This document shows, one piece after another, positions 34,390 to 46,693 of a stretch of DNA of 64,000 nt. This stretch comes from Xenopus tropicalis (taxonomy: Eukaryota; Chordata; Amphibia; Anura; Pipidae), in the NCBI RefSeq assembly GCF_000004195.4, contig NC_030678.2:137083047-137147046 (forward strand). Direction: 5' to 3'. The notes below the pieces were generated by a model. The model was not told the origin of the DNA, made no database searches, and saw nothing but the letters and a program-made list of their open reading frames with translations. The translations under genes were made by a program, and so were the position numbers. Each line of letters starts with the position of its first letter. Position 1 is the stretch's first letter.

Positions 34390-35175
34390 TAGTTAAACTA
34401 CAACTAGCTGAGGTGTGTAGTGCAAATAGAGAATGATGGACGCCAGAGGATTCTTATGATGCAATAATAACTGGTTTATTTTACAAGGCAACTGGGTAGT
34501 GCAGCAGGGTATATACTCAGAGTCACAGCAGTATAGGAATTGGTCACAATGGATATAGCAGATGTGACACTCAAGGAACAGAATACCCCACTTGGAGGAT
34601 GCACAGAGGATTAGCTGATACCCGAGGTGAAGACCTTTCAGAAGGGAGTGTTCCGGCCGACTGTGGTCCAGGGGAGAGCTCCTAACACTGGTACCTGGCG
34701 TCTAATAAAACTGGTCCCTAAAGAACGACAACAGAGCCGGGGTAGGCTAAACGCTTTTACAACTCCTGGTTGGGGCTATTAACTGCCCTTGCTAAATAAG
34801 CTGACTACGATCACCCTCCTAGAGGGTGCTATGAATAAACTGTCTGTGCTGGCTTGTTCTCATTCATGGGGCCCTGTCCCCGACTTTTCACTAGGGTATG
34901 AGGTCCCCTAGGGTACAAATGGCTTCTGGGCCTATGTTCTGGTCCAGGCTCAGTTGGGGCTCTGTCCAGAACACAGCATGCAGCCAAAAGAGGAAGACAC
35001 TTCCTTGTGCAAGACACTATATAGTCTGCCAAGGGGAGTGGTCAACCTGGCTAAACCTATAGGGGGTAGCCTAATAACGGTAATCTGAGTGTAGAGGGCT
35101 CTGCCCTATAACAGTACAGATAAGATTAGGTAAGGGGATAACACCATAGGGAGCTTAACCCTATGGGTCCCTACA
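34390..35175 (-). repeat. Possible solo LTR, minus strand
   Basis: On the minus strand it starts TGTAGGGACCCATAGGG with TTAAGCTCCCTATGGTG, ends with a region holding AATAAACCAG, then CCTCTGGCGTCC. Layout and scattered words match the repeat at 31050-31476. No gag or pol sequence lies nearby, so if it is an LTR it is solitary. The distal end is approximate. Confidence 0.4.
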
Positions 35176-36221
35176 TACACTTGGGATGCAGTGATCCATA
35201 AATTGATCTGATTCAACCATAAACAAGTACTAGGCATCCTCATACAAACCGTGGATTTAGTATTCCCCTTCTTTTAAAGCACATGCTGTTTGCTGCTCTG
35301 TCAATTTTCCTGCATTTAGTTGCACATAAACTCCATTTATCAAAGGTGCTTTTGTCAAAATGTGCGCTTCTGTGTAGTTGCACTCGCCACTCAATCCTTC
35401 CTGCCTTCCATTCCGAATTCATGTGCAGTTGCACCTACTGAAGCAGAGGAACCCTGAAACTAGCACCATCTCTGTACCAGGCAGTAGCTCAAGGGCTACT
35501 ATGAGCACAATTGTGTTAATATTGACACATCGGCTACAATTATGTCAGACGCAACACCCATATTGCTGTATTATGGTGGAAAAAACCTGGTGATTGCACT
35601 TGAAATTGCAAATTGCATATTTTTGAGTGACGCCAAGCGCAACTACAGTATATGCAAGTGAAAGGAGAATCCCTTCAAAGGGGATTTACACACAACTGAT
35701 TCTGGGGAAATTTGCAGGAGCACAACTGCACTTGGTCATAAATGAACCTAAAGTCTTTTTCGTGGTTTTCTATTTTGTAGTTTATTGCTGTTTTCATGAA
35801 AACGGTTAAATGGTATTAGATACAAAAGGATATGCAACATTCACTTGTTCTCTGCCAGATCTGAACCCAAAGGGCAAGCCATAAAAAGCTTGAAAGACTT
35901 AGAGCTGCACGCAGTTCTGACAAATGAGAGAAATGAAAATCCTATTTGTGTAAGTGCTATTACTTATATAAAGGAATGTAGGCCGCTGAGAATACAGACG
36001 CAGAAGCAATTGTGTTGGCCATTAAGCATTGCATCATTGAATGGAGAGAGATGCTGAAATGGCTTCTCAGGCTTCTAACATCTATAACACTGTGAAGTGC
36101 CCAGGACAGGATATATTGTTCAGCCATATGTACAGTATGTGTGTGTGATACATGCCCTCACCTACATTGTTGCTCTACAATGTTAAATTGCATTCCCCTT
36201 CTCTGTCTCACTTTTACACAG
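35176..36221. other. rdh5 upstream region or intron
   Basis: No repeat terminus or coding match. A pyrimidine-rich tract ends CACTTTTACACAG at 36221, the splice acceptor for the first rdh5 coding exon. Confidence 0.5.
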
Positions 36222-36228
36222 ACACTAG

Positions 36229-39200
36229 ATGTGGTGTTACGTGCTTCTCTTTGCCATGGTCTGGGCCATTGGATGGCTGCTAAGGGACAGGCAGAAGATT
36301 TCAAGATTCTCAAACAAACATGTCTTTATTACTGGCTGTGATACTGGCTTTGGCAATTTGCTGGCCAAGAGACTGAGCCGAAAGGGTTTCCAAGTCCTGG
36401 CCGGGTGTCTCACTCAAGCAGGGGCAGATGACCTGCAGAAAGCTTGTCCTACTGGCCTTAAGTGCACTTTGCTGGATGTTACCAGTCAGGAAAGTATAAA
36501 CAAGGCTGTGGAGTGGGTGAAGTCCGAGGTGGGAGATAGAGGTAAGGACCTGTTAATATATACAATATGTTTATTGTGGTTTGTAGTGTACAGCTTACCA
36601 TATTCACAGTTCTACATAGATAAGATCACAAAGGGGCTCATTTAAAACCTCAGCTGAGGGTGCAGTTGCAAAAATAATTGATGCCTTTCATTAACATCCA
36701 AAGCTGCTCCTTACAACTCCCCATAGTTGCGCTTAGCACCAGTGCGCCCATCCTAACTCCTGCTGTAAATGTAGCACAAGTGCACCTATTCACCCTAAGG
36801 AACCCGGGAGGTAATGCCTCCTCAACGGTGACCGTTGCTCCATGGTTTCCACAGAACACTTTGACAATAGGTAGAGAATCCTTGTGTCTGAACAATCATG
36901 TCCAGGTGCCATTTTGATGCCTTGGAAATGATGCAAGCCTGACTACAAAAACATGGTTTTGCCTTTTTGACACACTGACCACAGTCAGGTTGGATGCAAC
37001 TTCCCCTTTGGGGGCTGTGGTTATGTTGGAATTATGGGAAAATGCTTCATTCTTGGTAAAAAAAAATATGGCAAATTGAGTCCAATATTTCAGTTTGTGC
37101 ACTGCACTTGTAGTCATAAATGTCTCTTACAGTGTAGTTCATGAGAAGTGATTGTAGGCTTCCCAGCAGTTCAGAAGCAGGTGAAAAAAGTGTCCATGCC
37201 ACACAGTTTAATGATTTATTACTGGGATTCTTTTGTGTTTTGATTGGACTAATTTAGCTTATCAAGAGTTTAACGTTACATCCAACCCGTACTACATACT
37301 GGATATATGAATATGGAGGCACATTTGCATAGTTTGTTGTTGTATATTGGAGGTGAGATTGTTTTCTATATTTGCTTTTCAGTTTGGGGGGGCGGGGGGC
37401 TAAACGCAGAGAGTAATTTGAATAAGAACCTTCTATACCTCCCACAATTCTTCTTCAGAACCAAGGAGGTAGGATCCATATAAAATGAAAGTGCTTACAG
37501 TTCTGTTTTGCAGTATTTCATATAAAAACTAGATAAAGTCCTGTTTATTGGGCCACTGCTAAGCCCATGTACATAGTGTCAAAGAAACCTATACTCACGT
37601 TATCATCAGATGAGGCATTCTCTCTGTCAAAAATATATATATATCTCTGGCATGTGTGATGAATTGTTTGTCTAGGATAAACTATATGGCAGCCCCATCC
37701 TTGCTATCATTGCTCTCTACTCAAGCTGAAGAATGTAAATATATTGTTTGCTTTTCTTATTGTACATTGAACAAATATGATGCCATGATCATTATCTGAC
37801 ATTATCTCTTGGTTATATTTTATTACTAGGTCTCTATGGGTTAGTTAACAATGCTGGAATTGCTAATCCTATTGGGCCCACTGAATGGATGACCATACAG
37901 GACTACAAGAGAGTTATGGACGTCAATGCATTTGGAACCATTGCTGTCTCGCTGAGCTTCCTGTCACTGATAAAGAAGGCACAAGGGCGCATTATAAATA
38001 TGGCCAGCATCCTTGGAAGGATTTCAGCTAATGGAGGAGGGTACTGTGTGTCCAAGTACGCGGTTGAGGCCTTCTCTGATAGTTTAAGGTACAATTAGCA
38101 GGAGGTTTTTAATGGAATTATTAAGATAAATTACAGAATATATTTATATATTCATCCAATGAATCTCAATGAACTGATTCCCTTGTGGTGCCAATGTATG
38201 TATTGGCTTCCAATTTAGCCTTTTCCTGACTGAGTTTGCAATAAATTGCCCTGTGTGTGTGACATAAATGATCCCTTTACATTAATTTCATCATTTGGGT
38301 AGTGAATATTATGATATGTGGCTGACCACACTACATAGACCCTTCATGTCATCCAGTCTGTGGCCTCTAGAGCTAAAGGCTTGGAGTAACCCACAATGCA
38401 TAAGGCCAGTTCAGCCAGGGAATCTCTGATGTTGACAATGTTGCTGAATGAGCAGGTCTTTACAGGGGATCTTAACTTTCACTTTCCTTCCCAGCACTCT
38501 TTTTCTGTATGGATTGGAGCTGACACATATTTGCTATTTCTATTCTTGTTGCACATTATGCATCTGTACTCTCTGCTTTTTTGCTGTTTTAACCTTGTTA
38601 GGCTATATTCCTCAATTTAGTAAATCCATAGCCTTCTTCTTATAACCAGCAGGTGTCCTCACAATATTTACTGCTTTATCACAAAGATGTATGTGCCGTT
38701 ATAATTTTAAATTGTTACCTGATAATAATCTTTGTGACATTGTGACCTATATATATATATGCACCTTGCTCCATGCAGCAACTCACAGCAAGAAATCAGG
38801 CTTGGCCAATTTGCAACCAGATATTGGTTGGGCTTATGTGATTTATGCTAAATATATATATTTGGGAAGGGCCAGCACTCTTTTGTATTAGCCTTAAAAG
38901 AACAAAATACCCATAGCCCCTTGTAAAAATGGCGCCAAAATGAGATCGACCAACCAATTAATTCATGCCTGAGTTGGGTTAATTTAATTGTGGAAAATAT
39001 CATACAAACATATTAAACTGCATTTCATGCATCTGTCCACTTAGTGTCACTCACATAGCTATAAAAAAAAAGACTGTGCATTCTATCATGTTGCTATATT
39101 AAACATGTTCTAGTAACCATCCATTTCACTAGTCTATCCATGGACAAAGTAGTGAAATGCATGGTTACTAGCACATGGTTTCCTATAGAAAGGTCCTAAC

Positions 39201-41859
39201 AAAGACCAAACCTAAATCTATAGTGCCATCTAGGGGCTAAATTATAAGAATTATAATAGCTCTGTGTCATGAATATATGAAATGAGACTCTCAGTGACTT
39301 AGGAATTAGATTACTGCCACGCGAAGTGTTTTCTTGCCCGAGAAACCGCCCCTCTGTTCCAATCTGCTTTATGGTGTGTCTGCACCTAGAGACACTGTGT
39401 TGGCCTGGGTTCCGACAAACAGAGCAGATTTCAGGGCGAAAATGCAAACTCACACCAAAGTATCACACCAAAATCTGCTCTGTGTGTCTGCACCCAGGCC
39501 GATACATAAAGCAGAGGGGTGGTCCCCTTGTGGCAGTAGTCTTACAGACATCAGACAGGATATATTTTGTGAGTATGAATAAGACAATTCTAGTCCTTAG
39601 GTTGTACACATTCTCTCTACACTGCACCAATAAGGAACCAATATATTCTGATTTATATAAATATATATCAACTGGCCCAGTGTTTCCCCAAGGTCTGCCA
39701 AAATGAACTTGGCTCTGAGGAGATTTGTCCCGTACTCCTGCTCTTGCATTATTAATCTTTTATTAATATTTTTTTTATAACATTTAGTTTTTTCAAGTGT
39801 TTTCAAGTATGTTGGTAAATGGAACTTGAGCAACCAAATATCTGAAGTGGGCTCTGAGATAATAAAAAATGTGCTTTAGGAATTCTCATTGGCTTTAGTG
39901 CTCCTTGCCCAGCTATACCAGTGTCCTAGAATTGTGCAGCCAGAACCCATAGTGTGCTTGTTATCAGGAGGAAATGTATCCCTAAAGGTGGCCATATACA
40001 GGGAAGATTTAAACTGCTGATTCTGCTGCTTCAGACCGGCAGCTTATGTTAGATATCATAAGTACCCCGTCAGACATGCCCAGTCTGTGGTATTCCAGCT
40101 CTTCTTGGACTGGGAATTTCAGCATCCCACGACAGCAGGGGGAATTACAGCAAATACCACAAATATATACATGTATGTGTTGAACTTTTATATTTTGTCT
40201 GACAAATGTTTGTCATTAACATTTGGGCCCCTATTTTTATATACAGTACTTGTGAAATACTAACTGGTCTACCCTGCTTTGTGCCCTAGGCGGGACATGC
40301 AGCACTTTGGCGTGAGAGTGTGTATTATTGAGCCTGGGTTCTTCAAGACAGCAGTGACCAACCTGGATTCTATTGAGCGCTCCCTGCAGCTACTCTGGGA
40401 TCAGATGCCGCCTGAGACAAAGATGACCTATGGGGACAAGTACTTCCAACAATGTATGTTTCTGGACCTAACGCCAACTTTTTAGAATGTGGCTGAATAC
40501 CCCCCATGATTCAGTCTATCTATCTATCTATCTATCTGTCTGTCTGTCTGTCTTTCTGTCTACGATTATCCATCTATAAGATCGATTGTGTAAAGGTCCC
40601 CATACACGGGCCGATAGTAGCTGCCGATATAGGTCGCTTGGACCAATTCAGCAGCTTATCGGACTGTGTAGGGACAGAAACAAGGGGCCTGCCGACTGAT
40701 ATCTGGCCTAAAATTGGCCAGATATCGATCGGCCAGGTTAGATCTCACCAAGCGAGCGAATCTTAATGTGTATGGGGACCTTAAGTGTCTCATAGAAGAG
40801 ATTCCAGTGCTCGTTCTTATTGTGGCTGCAAAGAGCTGCTTGGTAATTCCATCCCTTAATCGTGGGCTGTATTGGTTCAGTAACAAGCACAGAAGTCTGC
40901 ACATTCTTAAGTTGTGGTGAGTGAATAAAGGGGAATCCAAGGAACACGGATCTCTGTTTATCAGCGAGAGTCATGCTCGCTTAGCTGAGTTCTAGCGCTA
41001 TGCTCTTCTTGACGGGCCACTGGCTACCTATTTATGGGCTTAGAGTTCATATACGTTTAATCTAGATCTCTTATCTCCAAAGCTTGCCTGTGGATAGTAT
41101 ATAGGAAAAAAGGGCAGCATGCTATTAGCTATTGTATTATAATCACATCTATGATTGGGAAGTGTGTCACTGGGTTCAAGCCAATGAGGACTCTAGTTGG
41201 GTGTCCAGTCAGGATATATACATATATGTCCGCACTCCCTTTAAACATCAAAACTCACACAGTTGGGTGCTGCATATAGTTGTATTAGGTATCTCTCACC
41301 GAAAGTACTGCACACTCCATTAATGTCCACTTCAATTTATTGCATTATAAAAATACATCACATCGACGTTTCGGTCCTGGTCTGGGACCTTAATCAAGAT
41401 GTTACACACAATAAAAAAAACAAAAAAAAATCTGATTAAGGTCCCAGACCAGGACCGAAACGTCGATGTGATGTATTTTTATAATGCAATAAATTGAAGT
41501 GGACATTAATGGAGTGCGCAGTAATTTCGGTGAGAGAAAGATATATATATATATGGGATGCAGCCTATATATATACATGTATATAAAAGTGTTTCATTAC
41601 CTGCTTTAAATTGCTGTTGTTGTGTTGTTTCTCAGACCTGAAAGTGCAGAGACTCATCATGAACTTCATCTGTGATGCGGATATCTCCAAAGTGCCCAAG
41701 TGTATAGAACACGCCCTGCAAGCCCGATACCCACGCACCAGATACAGTCCAGGCTGGGATGCCAAGCTGGTGTGGCTACCCGCCTCTTACATGCCAGCCT
41801 TCATTACAGATGCTGTACTGGCTTTTGTACTTCCCAAACCAAAGCACAGCATCCATTAG
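36229..41859 (+). CDS. rdh5: Retinol dehydrogenase 5 (11-cis-retinol dehydrogenase, SDR9C5)
   Basis: Four coding exons, 36229-36541, 37830-38088, 40290-40453 and 41636-41859 (TAG), join in frame through GT-AG introns to 319 residues, one more than human RDH5. An N-terminal hydrophobic segment (residues 1-18) is followed by RDRQ. The cofactor loop TGCDTGFG is at 35-42, NNAG at 111-114, and the catalytic triad is Ser164, Tyr176 and Lys180 in the YCVSK motif. The C-terminal block has [20 protein letters not shown] and a hydrophobic tail segment. In this family these mark an ER-membrane short-chain dehydrogenase that oxidises 11-cis-retinol with NAD+ in the retinal pigment epithelium, feeding the visual cycle. 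[10 protein letters not shown] and VEPGFF-like IEPGFF favour rdh5 over related SDR9C genes, as does its place between bloc1s1 and cd63. A splice acceptor 8 bp before the ATG implies a noncoding exon upstream. Confidence 0.95.
40515..40560. repeat. (TCTA)n(TCTG)n microsatellite
   Basis: Tetranucleotide run TCTATCTATC changing to TCTGTCTGTC, about 46 bp, in the last rdh5 intron just after exon 3. Confidence 0.95.
40594..40781. repeat. Short palindromic MITE, AGGTCCCCATACACG ends
   Basis: The 188-bp element has ends AGGTCCCCATACACG and GTGTATGGGGACCT. TAA flanks both ends (40591-40593 and 40782-40784). A TCGATC-rich interior and TGGCCAGATATCG palindrome are visible. It is a relative, with altered ends, of the GGCCATACACG family, and lies in rdh5 intron 3. 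Confidence 0.8.
41292..41537. repeat. Large foldback repeat 3
   Basis: The arms of about 105 bp are near-perfect reverse complements, separated by an A-rich centre (41400-41430). Each arm, read outward, has (C)TGATTAA or TTGATTAA, the stem GGTCC-CAGACCA-GGACC, GAAACGTCG, a spacer and GCAATAAATTG. It lies in rdh5 intron 3, about 100 bp before the last exon. Confidence 0.9.
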
Positions 41860-44038
41860 CAATTGTTACTTTTTATACATTTTCTTATTAGGACTTTTAG
41901 AGAAGTGTATATACACCGCAATAGTTTTTATACTGTAAGTGCATTACTATGGAAAAGAATATCCCATAACGCACAGTGATATCCTGCTGAATGGTATGCC
42001 GTGTTTCTAGGCAGCAGTCTTCCTTAATTAAGGGAGCTCGGCAATGCTAGCTGTCTATTACATGTGGTGCCATAACAGATTTATCCATTACCTCTATGGA
42101 CATATTTATTATTGTGGGGCAAGATGCAGAGTGCAAAAAAACAGGCACAAAGCACATTTTGTCTCAAATATTTAGAATGAGATTACATAGGCTTGAGATA
42201 TTTCTGTAGTGTGGAATGAATTATATCTCGCTGGTTCACTGACCAGTGTGCACTTTACTGGCACCAAAATATGAGAGTTGGATATGATCACCCCATGCAG
42301 CGTGGTGCGGCCTGCCCTGCAAATCCACTAAATGATTGTTGTCCAAGCAGAACAGATAGGCCAAAGTCTTAAATACAGACATTTCTCTATATTAAAGAAT
42401 GTATTTAAATGTTAACTGTATCCTGTTTTATGTTAGTTTATGAAAGCTACATATATGTGGTGTGTGTTTCAGTACTATACAATGGGAAACCCCAAAGGAA
42501 GGGGGGAATTAAGCAAATGGTTCTGGATCAAAGCTAAGGTTGTGCCATTAGCTATGAATAAGAGAGGATGTTTGGACAAGTGCTTTGTGAAGAATAACAT
42601 CAACTGTGCTTTGCTGTCAAAAGGTGTACTGGGAATTGTAGTTCCACATCACTTAGGGGGCAATAGATGGGACATATGCAATGCTCCTGTGCAACTGCTC
42701 TAAATGTGTGCTTTTTGTGGCCCACTGTGCTTTCTTGCTGGAGAAGCAGACTTTGATTGTTTGCCATCAGCTTGTTTTTGTATTTTGTATCCCCTGCACC
42801 AGTGCAGCCAGAAATGTCAGCTTGCTGGTGAACTTTCACTCATTTGGGCTGTACTCTGATTTAACTATTAAGTGCTATTCTAATTTCTACCACTAGGTGG
42901 GGCATGGGAGCATTTGTAGCAATACAGGTGTCAGGGAGCTGCTATCTTGCTACCTTCTCGTCGTTCTGCTGATACATTATATTGTTGTTGTTCAGAAAGT
43001 CTTATTTGTATTCTCTATGCCGCTATCTGCTATGTAGACTAGTAGGCTGTAGAACCTACACAGAGAATTCTGTTGGCCCTTGGCACTCTTTGTCGAAAAC
43101 CCCATGGGGCTACAAACTGCACCTGCTTACCCTGTGGTAGGTCCTTCATGTGTTTCCACCACAGGGGATGCAGTACAGGGGGACACACAGCCCTTTCTTC
43201 CGAATGGGACCGTGTTTATTCATGCGCATGCAAGCACCAACGCAGTTCAGGTGAAACGGCAGTGTGTAAGGGCCCTTATAAAGGCACCTTCTGGCATTTG
43301 CTTGGGGTGTAAAGTATTTTTAAAAAGGGATATTCATTTGTAGGAATTTTTTTTGCACATTATTTTAATGCCATTCAAAGACACTTTTGTCCATAAATAT
43401 ATAATAAGACCAACCAATAGGTTCTAAATATCTGTTTTTATTAATGGATTTTTCCATATGCTACAATATGCAATAAAAAACATAAGAGCAAACTCTCTGC
43501 TAAAATCCTAGAGAAAGCACTGCAGCTATGTCTCTGCAGGCATCAGTGAATCCAGCAATCTTCTCTATACTATCGCCAGTGCTTTGGGGAAGGCTGACTC
43601 CATACACTTCTTATTGTCAAAGTCAAACCTGAATGCAGGAGAATGCACATAGGAAACCCTTAGCTACTGGGTTTAAATACAGGCTACTGCAGTGGCGTAA
43701 CAAGGGACCTGTGAGAACCCAGTGATCAACACCCACGGCCCCCGCTGGCACCCACACCTGCAGGTGGAGCAACACACCCCTCCACTGCTTTGAGGGTGGT
43801 GAAAATGGTAAAATTCTGCTTGGATTCAAATTCTGAAACTGGTGACCCAGTCTCAGACTGACAACCTGCATTTTTACCCTCTTGGACCCACTACTTAATC
43901 CAACCCCAGTCTAGAAGTGATATCATCAAATTGCTGGGTAAAAAATAAAGGGGCAAAGGAGTAAAATTGGCTTACATCCAACCCAATGCAGGACTCTACA
44001 GCAGGGGATTCTTCCAGGCCCCCTCTTATCAGCATATA
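41860..44038. other. rdh5 3' UTR and intergenic sequence
   Basis: The rdh5 3' end is not clear: ATTAAA at 42391-42396 and AATAAA at about 43472 are candidates. A fragment shared with the T2 element at 27402 lies at 42865-42975. No other gene is seen before the Tc1 transposon. Confidence 0.45.
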
Positions 44039-44248
44039 CAGTGGAGGAAATAATTATTTGACCCCTCACTGATTTTGTAAGTTTGTCCAATGACAAAGAA
44101 ATGAAAAGTCTCAGAACAGTATCATTTCAATGGTAGGTTTATTTTAACAGTGGCAGATAGCACATCAAAAGGAAAATCGAAAAAATAACTTTAAATAAAA
44201 GATAGCAACTTATTTGCATTTCATTGAGTGAAATAAGTTTTTGAACCC
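44039..44248. repeat. Left terminal inverted repeat of Tc1 element
   Basis: 210 bp, pairing with 45443-45652. The outer direct repeat is near 44045 and the inner near 44229-44249. The two mismatches to the right copy lie in CACATCAAAAGG and GCAACTTATTTGC. Confidence 0.92.
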
Positions 44249-44403
44249 CTACCAACCATTAAGAGTTCTGGCTCCCACAGAGTGGTTAGACACTTCTACT
44301 CAATTAGTCAACCTCATTAAGGACACCTGTCTTAACAAGTCACCTGTATAAAAGACACCTGTCCACAGAATCAATCAATCAAGCAGACTCCAAACTCTCC
44401 AAC

Positions 44404-45420
44404 ATGGGAAAGACCAAAGAGCTGTCCAAGGATGTCAGAGACAAAATTGTAGACCTGCACAAGGCTGGAATGGGCTACAAAACCATTAGCAAGAAGCTGG
44501 GAGACAAGGTGACAACTGTTGGTGCGATTGTTCGAAAATGGAAGGAGCACAAAATGACCATCAATCGACCTCGCTCTGGGGCTCCACGCAAGATCTCACC
44601 TCGTGGGGTGTCAATGATTCTGAGAAAGGTGAAAAAGCATCCTAGAACTACACGGGAGGACTTAGTTAATGACCTCAAATTAGCAGGGACCACAGTCACC
44701 AAGAAAACCATTGGAAACACATTACACCGCAATGGATTAAAATCCTGCAGGGCTCGCAAGGTCCCCCTGCTCAAGAAGGCACATGTGCAGGCCCGTCTGA
44801 AGTTTGCCAATGAACACCTGAATGATTCTGTGAGTGACTGGGAGAAGGTGCTGTGGTCTGATGAGACCAAAATAGAGCTCTTTGGCATTAACTCAACTCG
44901 CTGTGTTTGGAGGAAGAAAAATGCTGCCTATGACCCCCAAAACACCGTCCCCACCGTCAAGCATGGGGGTGGAAACATTTTGCTTTGGGGGTGTTTTTCT
45001 GCTAAGGGCACAGGACAACTTATTCGCATTAACGGGAAAATGGACGGAGCCATGTATCGTGAAATCCTGAACGACAACCTCCTTCCCTCTGCCAGGAAAC
45101 TGAAAATGGGTCGTGGATGGGTGTTCCAGCACGACAATGACCCAAAACATACAGCAAAGGCAACAAAGGAGTGGCTCAAGAAGAAGCACATTAAGGTCAT
45201 GGAGTGGCCTAGTCAGTCTCCGGACCTTAATCCAATAGAAAACCTATGGAGGGAGCTCAAGCTCAGAGTTGCACAGAGACAGCCTCGAAACCTTAGGGAT
45301 TTAGAGATGATCTGCAAAGAGGAGTGGACCAACATTCCTCCTAAAATGTGCGCAAACTTGGTCATCAATTACAAGAAACGTTTGACCTCTGTGCTTGCAA
45401 ACAAGGGTTTTTCCCACTAA
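44404..45420 (+). CDS. Tc1-like transposase, intact, 338 residues
   Basis: Cut-and-paste transposase that would bind the terminal repeats and move the element to TA sites. The N-terminus has two helix-turn-helix regions of the paired-like type (about residues 8-50 and 70-115) joined by a GRPR-like hinge, [10 protein letters not shown] at 54-63. The DDE core has Asp153 in LWSDETK, the glycine-rich [12 protein letters not shown], Asp244 in [10 protein letters not shown] and Glu279 in DLNPIENLW. That is the DD34E spacing, with the positions known in Sleeping Beauty. Length is normal for the family, with no stop or frameshift. Whether it is expressed cannot be seen; no host promoter is evident. 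Confidence 0.95.
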   Translation: MGKTKELSKDVRDKIVDLHKAGMGYKTISKKLGDKVTTVGAIVRKWKEHKMTINRPRSGAPRKISPRGVSMILRKVKKHPRTTREDLVNDLKLAGTTVTKKTIGNTLHRNGLKSCRARKVPLLKKAHVQARLKFANEHLNDSVSDWEKVLWSDETKIELFGINSTRCVWRKKNAAYDPQNTVPTVKHGGGNILLWGCFSAKGTGQLIRINGKMDGAMYREILNDNLLPSARKLKMGRGWVFQHDNDPKHTAKATKEWLKKKHIKVMEWPSQSPDLNPIENLWRELKLRVAQRQPRNLRDLEMICKEEWTNIPPKMCANLVINYKKRLTSVLANKGFSH

Positions 45421-45442
45421 GTATTAAGTCTTTTTTGTTAGA

Positions 45443-45652
45443 GGGTTCAAAAACTTATTTCACTCAATGAAATGCAAATCAGTTGCTATCTTTTATTTAA
45501 AGTTATTTTTTCGATTTTCCTTGTGATGTGCTATCTGCCACTGTTAAAATAAACCTACCATTGAAATGATACTGTTCTGAGACTTTTCATTTCTTTGTCA
45601 TTGGACAAACTTACAAAATCAGTGAGGGGTCAAATAATTATTTCCTCCACTG
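45443..45652. repeat. Right terminal inverted repeat of Tc1 element
   Basis: 210 bp, beginning 22 bp after the transposase stop codon with GGGTTCAAAAACTTATTTC and ending CCTCCACTG before the TA target. Confidence 0.92.
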
Positions 45653-46016
45653 TATGTTGCTTTTTAACCCACTGGTCCCTGTAGTAGCAGCTTACTACTC
45701 TTCACTTGAAAAATTAACTAAACATGGAATTTGGCATCTGTGTATAACAGTTTCTATAGGTTTCATAGTATTGTACAGTAAATTGCATGTTCCAGGTCCC
45801 AGACGCCTTTCTCATCCTTTTTCTGGGCGTCATAATGTATTTTGGACATTGCACCCATAAGCAATATTAAGAATACTAGTCACAATTTGTGTCTGGGTGT
45901 CACTAGATCTGGATCTTGTTACAGACCTGAGCCAGCAGTGTTGTATGAAGGCCAGGAAGAGCGTATAAGAACTCGGTACTCGGATACATTCTAGGCCTGT
46001 TTTGATTGGCTCACTC

Positions 46017-46693
46017 TTAAAGGAGAAGGAAAGGAATTTTATTGGCAACAGATTAGCCACAATAGTGCAAGCTAGAATGCTATATTTATTTTGTAGAAAG
46101 CTTAACCAAACCCTAGAACAGTGATCCCCAACCAGTGGCTAGGGGGGGGGGGCAATATGTTGCTCCCAGTGGCCCCAAAGCAGGTGCTTATTTTTGAATT
46201 TCTGGTTTGAAAGCAAGTTTGGTTGCATAAAAAACAGTTGTACTACTAAAAAGAGCCTCATGTAGGCTGCTAATCCACATAGGGGCTACCAAATAGCTGA
46301 TCACATTTATGATCACACTTATTTGACACCACCGGTAACATTTTTTCATGCTTGTGTTGCTCCTTAACTACAGTTAATTGTAGCTCATGGATATAAATGT
46401 TGTGGACTCCTGCCTTAAGCCTGGGCTCAGTAACTTCCATGCTGCAGCTCTGGCTGCTGGTAGCTCAGATTACACAGTACAGTTGGGAGGGGGAGAGAGG
46501 AGTACGTTGACTTGTGTTGTGCCCTGAAGGATTTTTCTAAAAGCAGGAAATCAGATACCACAAAAACAAGAAAACAAATCCGGTTTCTTTTGATAAAGGG
46601 CTCAGTGCAGCGTTTCTGTGAGTGCTCATGGCTGTATTTGCATAGACCTTTCTGATAAAGCTTACTTAGTTTTTACCTTTCCTTCTCCTTTAA
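46017..46693. repeat. T2-family MITE with nested hAT-type fragment
   Basis: The ends are TTAAAGGAGAAGGAAAGG and, inverted, CCTTTCCTTCTCCTTTAA. From about 46116 it holds CAGTGATCCCCAACCAGTGG and a body matching 535-682 in reverse orientation, so a hAT-type copy seems to have inserted. The inner right boundary of the insertion is decayed. Confidence 0.65.

Larger units (their letters stand above)
44039..45652 (+). mobile_element. Near-intact Tc1-like transposon, 1614 bp
   Basis: It is bounded by TA dinucleotides (44037-44038 and 45653-45654), the Tc1/mariner target duplication. Terminal inverted repeats of 210 bp (44039-44248 and 45443-45652) start CAGTGGAGGAAATAATTATT and differ at only two positions by my alignment. 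Each contains an outer and an inner direct-repeat copy (GGAAATAATTATTTGACCCC and GAAATAAGTTTTTGAACCCC), the IR/DR arrangement of Sleeping Beauty-type elements. It encloses one intact transposase gene. All of this indicates recent insertion between the 3' ends of rdh5 and cd63. Confidence 0.95.

Noticed and set aside
36650..37445. Several open frames in rdh5 intron 1
   Set aside because: No splice context, no motifs, and the flanking coding exons join in phase without them.
44475..45200. Minus-strand open frames over the Tc1 transposase
   Set aside because: Antisense shadows of an intact gene with the full DDE motif set on the plus strand.
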